Below, piece after piece: positions 6,779 to 9,552 of a stretch of DNA of 9,552 bases. The first letter of the stretch is position 1. Each line of letters begins with the position of its first letter. The stretch spans positions 1 to 9,552 of the forward strand of contig SHAI01000085.1 in NCBI GenBank assembly GCA_004213235.1. Direction: 5' to 3'. A program made the position numbers and the translations under genes. Below the pieces are notes generated by a model. The model did no database searches, was not told where the DNA came from, and saw nothing but the letters and a program-made list of their open reading frames with translations. The DNA is from Parvularculaceae bacterium. Lineage in GTDB: Bacteria; Pseudomonadota; Alphaproteobacteria; Caulobacterales; Parvularculaceae.

Positions 6779-7408
6779 ATGGAATTCGAACCGCCAGTGT
6801 TTGGCGAAGCGACGCCGCCATGTCACCCGTCCGAGGAAACACTTCGATTGTTGTCTCAAAGACGCTCGACAGCGGCGGATCTCATGGGCGCACCTGGACC
6901 GACGCCGCTTGAACTGCGCCAGCTATTGCAACTTGCTGCACGCGCACCAGACCATCGCTGCGTCGCGCCATACCGCTTCATTATTTTCGAAGGGGAGGGG
7001 CGAGCAAACTTTGGCGGCATATTGGCGGACGCATACAAAATAAACGATCCGCAGGCCACGCCGGAACGAATCGAAAAGGAACGCGCTCGCTTCATGCGGG
7101 CACCGGTTGTGGTCGGCGTCGTGTCGTCGGTACGCTTGTCCCACCGGACGCCAGAGTGGGAACAGATTTTGACGGCAGGTGCGGTTTGCCAAAACCTTTT
7201 GATTGCAGCCAACGCTTTCGGCTTCGCCGCGCAATGGCTGACAGAATGGTATGCATTTGATCCCGCTGTGTTAACGCACTTGAATTTATCCGATGATGAT
7301 GAAATCCGTGAAAGGATTGCCGGTTTTGTTTATTTGGGTTCTGCAAACGAACCACCCAAAGAGCGCGCGCGGCCTGATGTGGAGAATATAACAAGTACGT
7401 ATAAATAA
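6779..7408 (+). CDS. Nitroreductase family FMN-dependent oxidoreductase (YdjA-like)
   Basis: This 209-residue cytoplasmic flavoprotein of the single-domain nitroreductase type probably acts as a homodimer using NAD(P)H. The N-terminal LLSQRRSTAADLM (24-36) provides the RRS/T residues that hold the FMN phosphate. LLQLAARAPDHRCVAPYRF (49-67) is the YdjA-type motif, usually APDHGxLxPWRF, here with Arg60 and Tyr65 at the Gly and Trp places. TPEWEQILTAGAV (124-136) and ALGFAAQW-like FGFAAQWLTEW (147-157) form the second flavin region, and GFVYLG (182-187) and RPD (198-200) close the fold. Start ATG 6779 has AAGGAG at 6763-6768. The gene lies 32 bp after the receptor stop on the same strand, so co-transcription is likely. 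A BluB-type (vitamin B12 ligand) enzyme is a less good fit. The physiological substrate is unknown. Confidence 0.87.
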   Translation: MEFEPPVFGEATPPCHPSEETLRLLSQRRSTAADLMGAPGPTPLELRQLLQLAARAPDHRCVAPYRFIIFEGEGRANFGGILADAYKINDPQATPERIEKERARFMRAPVVVGVVSSVRLSHRTPEWEQILTAGAVCQNLLIAANAFGFAAQWLTEWYAFDPAVLTHLNLSDDDEIRERIAGFVYLGSANEPPKERARPDVENITSTYK

Positions 7409-7427
7409 TGCCGGCCGGTACGTTTTT
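7396..7427 (+). terminator. GC-rich palindrome followed by T-tract, possible terminator of the receptor-nitroreductase unit
   Basis: Just after the nitroreductase stop, CCGGCCGG (7411-7418) is followed by TACG and then TTTTTT (7423-7428). ACGTA (7397-7401, end of the gene) can pair with TACGT (7419-7423), but the stem is only 5 bp with a large loop. The T-tract is good and the hairpin is poor. Confidence 0.25.
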
Positions 7428-7435
7428 TGAATTGG

Positions 7436-7465
7436 TTGCGTGTCCGTTCATAATTAAGATATGAT
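7436..7465 (+). promoter_or_regulatory. Candidate sigma-70-type promoter for yceI-cybB
   Basis: TTGCGT (7436-7441) and TATGAT (7460-7465) are separated by 18 bases. The -10 matches the consensus at 5 of 6 positions, the -35 at only 3. It lies 46 bases before the YceI start. An alternative pair is TTGGTT (7432-7437) with TAAGAT (7455-7460), 17 bases apart. Confidence 0.35.
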
Positions 7466-7510
7466 TTCTTTCGGACGCATTTTTTGCGTGGGAGACAAAG
7501 GAACAAGCGG

Positions 7511-8140
7511 ATGACAAAAAGCAAAATCTTTATGCCGATCAAGGCCCTTGCGGTTGGCGCTGCGCTTACTCTTTGCCAACAGGCTGTCGCATCGGAGAGC
7601 CCGGATATAAAGGCCGCTGAATCGGGCATTTACACCGCCGATGCCGGACATGCTTATATAACGTTTAGCTATTCCCACCAGGGATATTCAAACCCGTTTC
7701 TGCGCTGGCGCAACTGGACGGCTGAATTAGATTGGAATGAAGATAAGCCCTCAGCATCAAAAGTTCGTGTGGAAATCGATGCCTCATCCATTGATTCTGG
7801 TGTTGACAAATTCGATGCGCATTTGCGATCGGCCGATTTTTTTGATGTGGCAAATCACCCGAAGATTACATTCGTCAGTACAGGTATTGAAGAAACAGGC
7901 GCGAATACGGGAAAATTAACCGGCAACCTGACGGTTAAAGGGGAAACAAAACCGGTAACACTGGACGTCGTTTTTAATAAAGCCGGAGAAGACAGCCGAC
8001 GACCGATCTACAAGCTTGGGTTTTCCGCACGCGGCAAGGTAAAGAGGACCGATCATGGTGTTGGTCGGTATGTTCCTTATATCGGTGATGATGTAGACCT
8101 GATCATCGAAGTTGAGTTCGATCGACCGAAAGAAAAATAA
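7511..8140 (+). CDS. yceI: YceI-family periplasmic (polyisoprenoid-binding, lipocalin-like) protein
   Basis: This 209-residue secreted protein starts at ATG 7511, with AAGGAA at 7498-7503 as ribosome binding site. A TTG at 7484 would only add a basic unrelated stretch. A signal peptide is clear: KSK, hydrophobic core ALAVGAALTLC, cleavage likely after QQAVA (27). The mature part has the YceI pattern: YTADAGHAYITFSYSHQGYS (41-60), KVRVEIDASSIDSGVDKFD (84-102), HLRSADFFDVANHPKITF (104-121), GNLTVKGETKPVTLDV (138-153), GFSARGKVKRTDHGVG (170-185) and YIGDDVDLIIEVEF (190-203). Crystal structures of the family show an eight-stranded antiparallel barrel holding a long isoprenoid chain, and the biological ligand is not settled. 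Its stop overlaps the start of a cytochrome b561 gene by one base. The pair is common in proteobacteria (yceI-yceJ in E. coli), suggesting quinone or prenyl-lipid linked redox work. Cys22 in the signal region does not fit a lipobox. Confidence 0.92.
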   Translation: MTKSKIFMPIKALAVGAALTLCQQAVASESPDIKAAESGIYTADAGHAYITFSYSHQGYSNPFLRWRNWTAELDWNEDKPSASKVRVEIDASSIDSGVDKFDAHLRSADFFDVANHPKITFVSTGIEETGANTGKLTGNLTVKGETKPVTLDVVFNKAGEDSRRPIYKLGFSARGKVKRTDHGVGRYVPYIGDDVDLIIEVEFDRPKEK

Positions 8141-8715
8141 TGCCGGCTACCGACAAGTACACGGGTGTTGCAATTGGTCTGCATTGGTTCATTGCAATCC
8201 TAATCCTTGGGCAAATTGCAGGCGGCATTTACATGGCCGATTTGGCCAATAGTGCGTCAAAATTTGAGCTATACCAGCAACATAAATCGTTTGGTATCAC
8301 GATTTTGATTTTATCACTGTTCCGATTGGCGTGGCGTTTTACCCACGCCGTTCCACCACTGCCAGAGGGCATGAAGAACTGGGAGCGACTTGCTGCGCGC
8401 GGGACCCACATCGCATTTTACATATTAATGATTGGCATACCAATTGGGGGATGGGCGCTGGTTTCAGCCTCACCGTTTGCCGATAGTGTGCCGACATATG
8501 TGTTCGGCATTGTGCCATGGCCGCACATGCCATTTTTTGGTGGCGTGGGGGACCGCGAAGCACTGGCCGCGACCCTTGCCGGGTTTCACAAAACCGGAGC
8601 GTTTGCGACCATGGGTTTGCTGGTTCTTCATATTGCCGCCGCGCTTAAACATCATTTTGTGAATAAGGATACGGTGCTGGCGCGTATGGTGCCGTTTCTG
8701 GCACGGAGAAAATAA
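8140..8715 (+). CDS. Cytochrome b561 (prokaryotic CybB/YceJ type)
   Basis: This 191-residue di-heme b-type cytochrome of the inner membrane has four transmembrane helices (about 10-31, 50-67, 89-111, 152-173). It would move electrons between the quinone pool and periplasmic or membrane acceptors. Candidate heme-ligand histidines are His15 (GLHWF), His48 (YQQHKS), His90 (ARGTHIAFY), His150 (GFHKTG) and His164 (LLVLHIAA). The arginine-containing end of helix 2, LFRLAWRF, is also typical. No signal peptide is present. ATG 8140 overlaps the YceI stop (TAATG) and no strong ribosome binding site precedes it, so translation probably depends on YceI translation. The protein ends with basic residues ARRK, consistent with a cytoplasmic C-terminus. 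Assignment to the family is firm. The natural electron donor and acceptor are unknown. A superoxide:ubiquinone role reported for E. coli CybB may or may not apply. Confidence 0.93.
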   Translation: MPATDKYTGVAIGLHWFIAILILGQIAGGIYMADLANSASKFELYQQHKSFGITILILSLFRLAWRFTHAVPPLPEGMKNWERLAARGTHIAFYILMIGIPIGGWALVSASPFADSVPTYVFGIVPWPHMPFFGGVGDREALAATLAGFHKTGAFATMGLLVLHIAAALKHHFVNKDTVLARMVPFLARRK

Positions 8716-8765
8716 AGTTTCCGACCGCAAGCGCGGCTTGGTGTGACCTGCGGACATATTTCGGG

Positions 8766-8805
8766 TGCACTTGGGAAAGTGATGCGTTATGTTCCCAATC
8801 GTGTA
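8766..8805 (+). terminator. Long hairpin after cytochrome b561 (possible terminator or operator)
   Basis: TTGGGAA (8771-8777) and TTCCCAA (8792-8798) pair perfectly around a 14-base loop. TGCAC (8766-8770) pairs with GTGTA (8801-8805) beyond a 2-base bulge, giving about 12 pairs. Only AAATTT follows, so it is not a textbook terminator. It lies 50 bases after the cytochrome gene and 37 bases before the next start. Confidence 0.35.
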
Positions 8806-8842
8806 AATTTCTAGACTGCGCTGTAAGCATGTGGGGCAGGCC

Positions 8843-9552
8843 ATGTCGAATTCAAAACTTGGCGGCGATGAGATCCGCGAAGAATCAAGTTGGCGCTATG
8901 CGTTGAGCTTATTTGTTGCGACGCTCGTTTTGTGTGCGGTGCTTTTATACTATTATGTCGGGCCGAGGATGGAAGAAATAGGGGGCAATGTGCCCTCGCC
9001 AGTGGTATCTGAGGAGCGGGTCAATCTCGCCATTGGTGATGCCAGATTTTCTATTCCCGCAAACTTTACCGTCTATCCGCGCGACCGCCGCGGCGGTGTT
9101 CGCGATGAAGTTTATCTGTACGCGCTATGGCCCACCTTTTCAGGCTATTCAGCACCGCGTCGCAACGAATTCGTCGAGAATTCGAAGAACACCCGTCGCC
9201 TTGACCTGACTATTGCAAAACGCACTACCACGTTCGGCGAAAAGGACCGTATCGAGAAACTTTATCTGCCTCAGACAAAAGATCGCAACGGTGTTTTCTC
9301 ACCTCATCAATTACGTCAGTATGTTTTCAATGAACAATCTCCGGATGTCCCGACAAATGGTTACTCTGGCTACGAATTATATATCGGTGAGACGGAAGAT
9401 GAGGGACGAATTGCACTTTTCTGTCAAATCGAACGCGACGAAATCGCCGCACCCTATTGCTGGCGCGAGTATGAAACCGCAGGCGATGTAACGATAATTT
9501 ACCGGTTTAAAAAGCCCTACCTTGCGGAATGGCGCAATATTGATCGCGAAGT
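8843..9552 (+). CDS. Uncharacterised membrane-anchored protein (3' truncated by window edge)
   Basis: From ATG 8843 the frame is open to the window end, giving 236 codons without a stop. I do not recognise a named family. The N-terminus is polar (MSNSKLGGDEIREESSWR). One transmembrane segment follows (about 19-39, rich in Leu, Val, Ala, ending LLYYYVG). The rest is soluble and probably periplasmic (N-in, C-out signal anchor). The soluble part has features that look conserved: NLAIGDARFSIPANF (61-75), YLYALWPTFSGYS (91-103), EKLYLPQT (138-145), YELYIGETEDEG (177-188), and paired cysteines in LFCQIE and PYCWREY (Cys194, Cys206), which could form a disulfide in the periplasm. It resembles hypothetical proteins of alphaproteobacteria as I recall them, without known function. 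The start has only GGGG/AGG nearby as ribosome binding site. A GTG at 8831 in frame is the alternative. It is unlinked to the cytochrome gene by a 127-bp gap. Confidence 0.75.
   Translation, partial: MSNSKLGGDEIREESSWRYALSLFVATLVLCAVLLYYYVGPRMEEIGGNVPSPVVSEERVNLAIGDARFSIPANFTVYPRDRRGGVRDEVYLYALWPTFSGYSAPRRNEFVENSKNTRRLDLTIAKRTTTFGEKDRIEKLYLPQTKDRNGVFSPHQLRQYVFNEQSPDVPTNGYSGYELYIGETEDEGRIALFCQIERDEIAAPYCWREYETAGDVTIIYRFKKPYLAEWRNIDRE

Noticed and set aside
6779..7408. BluB (vitamin B12 lower-ligand synthesis) identity for the nitroreductase, which would make the receptor BtuB-like
   Set aside because: The N-terminal RRST...APDH motif pattern matches the YdjA-like group rather than BluB, and no cobalamin riboswitch is seen upstream of the receptor.
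7511..7610. Lipoprotein signal for YceI at Cys22
   Set aside because: The residues before the cysteine (LTL) do not fit a lipobox, and a signal peptidase I site (AVA-S) follows shortly after.
8988..9491. Two plus-strand open frames (73 and 92 codons) near the right edge
   Set aside because: They are out of frame with the continuous 236-codon frame from 8843, which has a better transmembrane anchor and protein-like composition and accounts for the same DNA.

Overview
The window reads as ordinary chromosomal DNA of a Gram-negative bacterium, most likely an alphaproteobacterium. The basis is the alphaproteobacterial style of the branched-chain dehydrogenase E2 and E3 proteins, an outer-membrane TonB-dependent receptor, and a periplasmic YceI protein paired with cytochrome b561. 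Base composition looks moderate (around 50-55% GC by eye, not computed). I would not name a genus. There is no sign of phage, insertion sequence, CRISPR, tRNA or rRNA.

Region 1 (1-3225, +) is the end of a 2-oxo acid dehydrogenase operon, most likely branched-chain (BCKDH): the C-terminal part of E1 beta, then complete E2 (lipoyl acyltransferase) and complete E3 (dihydrolipoamide dehydrogenase). E1 beta and E2 overlap by one base (TAATG), and E3 follows E2 after 25 bases. Together they convert branched-chain 2-oxo acids to acyl-CoA plus NADH. E1 alpha should lie just left of the window.

Region 2 (3226-4652) holds two small inner-membrane protein genes facing each other: a DUF454/YbaN protein (+) and a DUF1295 / steroid 5-alpha-reductase-like protein (-). 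The DUF1295 gene is divergent from the next operon across a 116-bp gap that carries a spaced inverted repeat.

Region 3 (4653-7408, +) is a probable two-gene unit. It has a TonB-dependent outer-membrane receptor (TTG start, chosen by Shine-Dalgarno position) and, 32 bp later, a YdjA-like FMN nitroreductase. The receptor gene contains a strong G-quadruplex motif in the codons of a glycine-rich plug loop.

Region 4 (7511-8715, +) is a YceI-family secreted protein translationally coupled (TAATG) to a four-helix cytochrome b561, a widespread pairing at the periplasm/inner-membrane interface.

Region 5 (8716-9552, +) is a 127-bp gap containing a hairpin-forming inverted repeat. It is followed by the first 236 codons of a membrane-anchored protein of unknown function that runs off the right edge.

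I found no clearly new multi-gene system. The best leads are the receptor-nitroreductase pairing, the uncharacterised anchored protein at the right edge, and a few local DNA structures.
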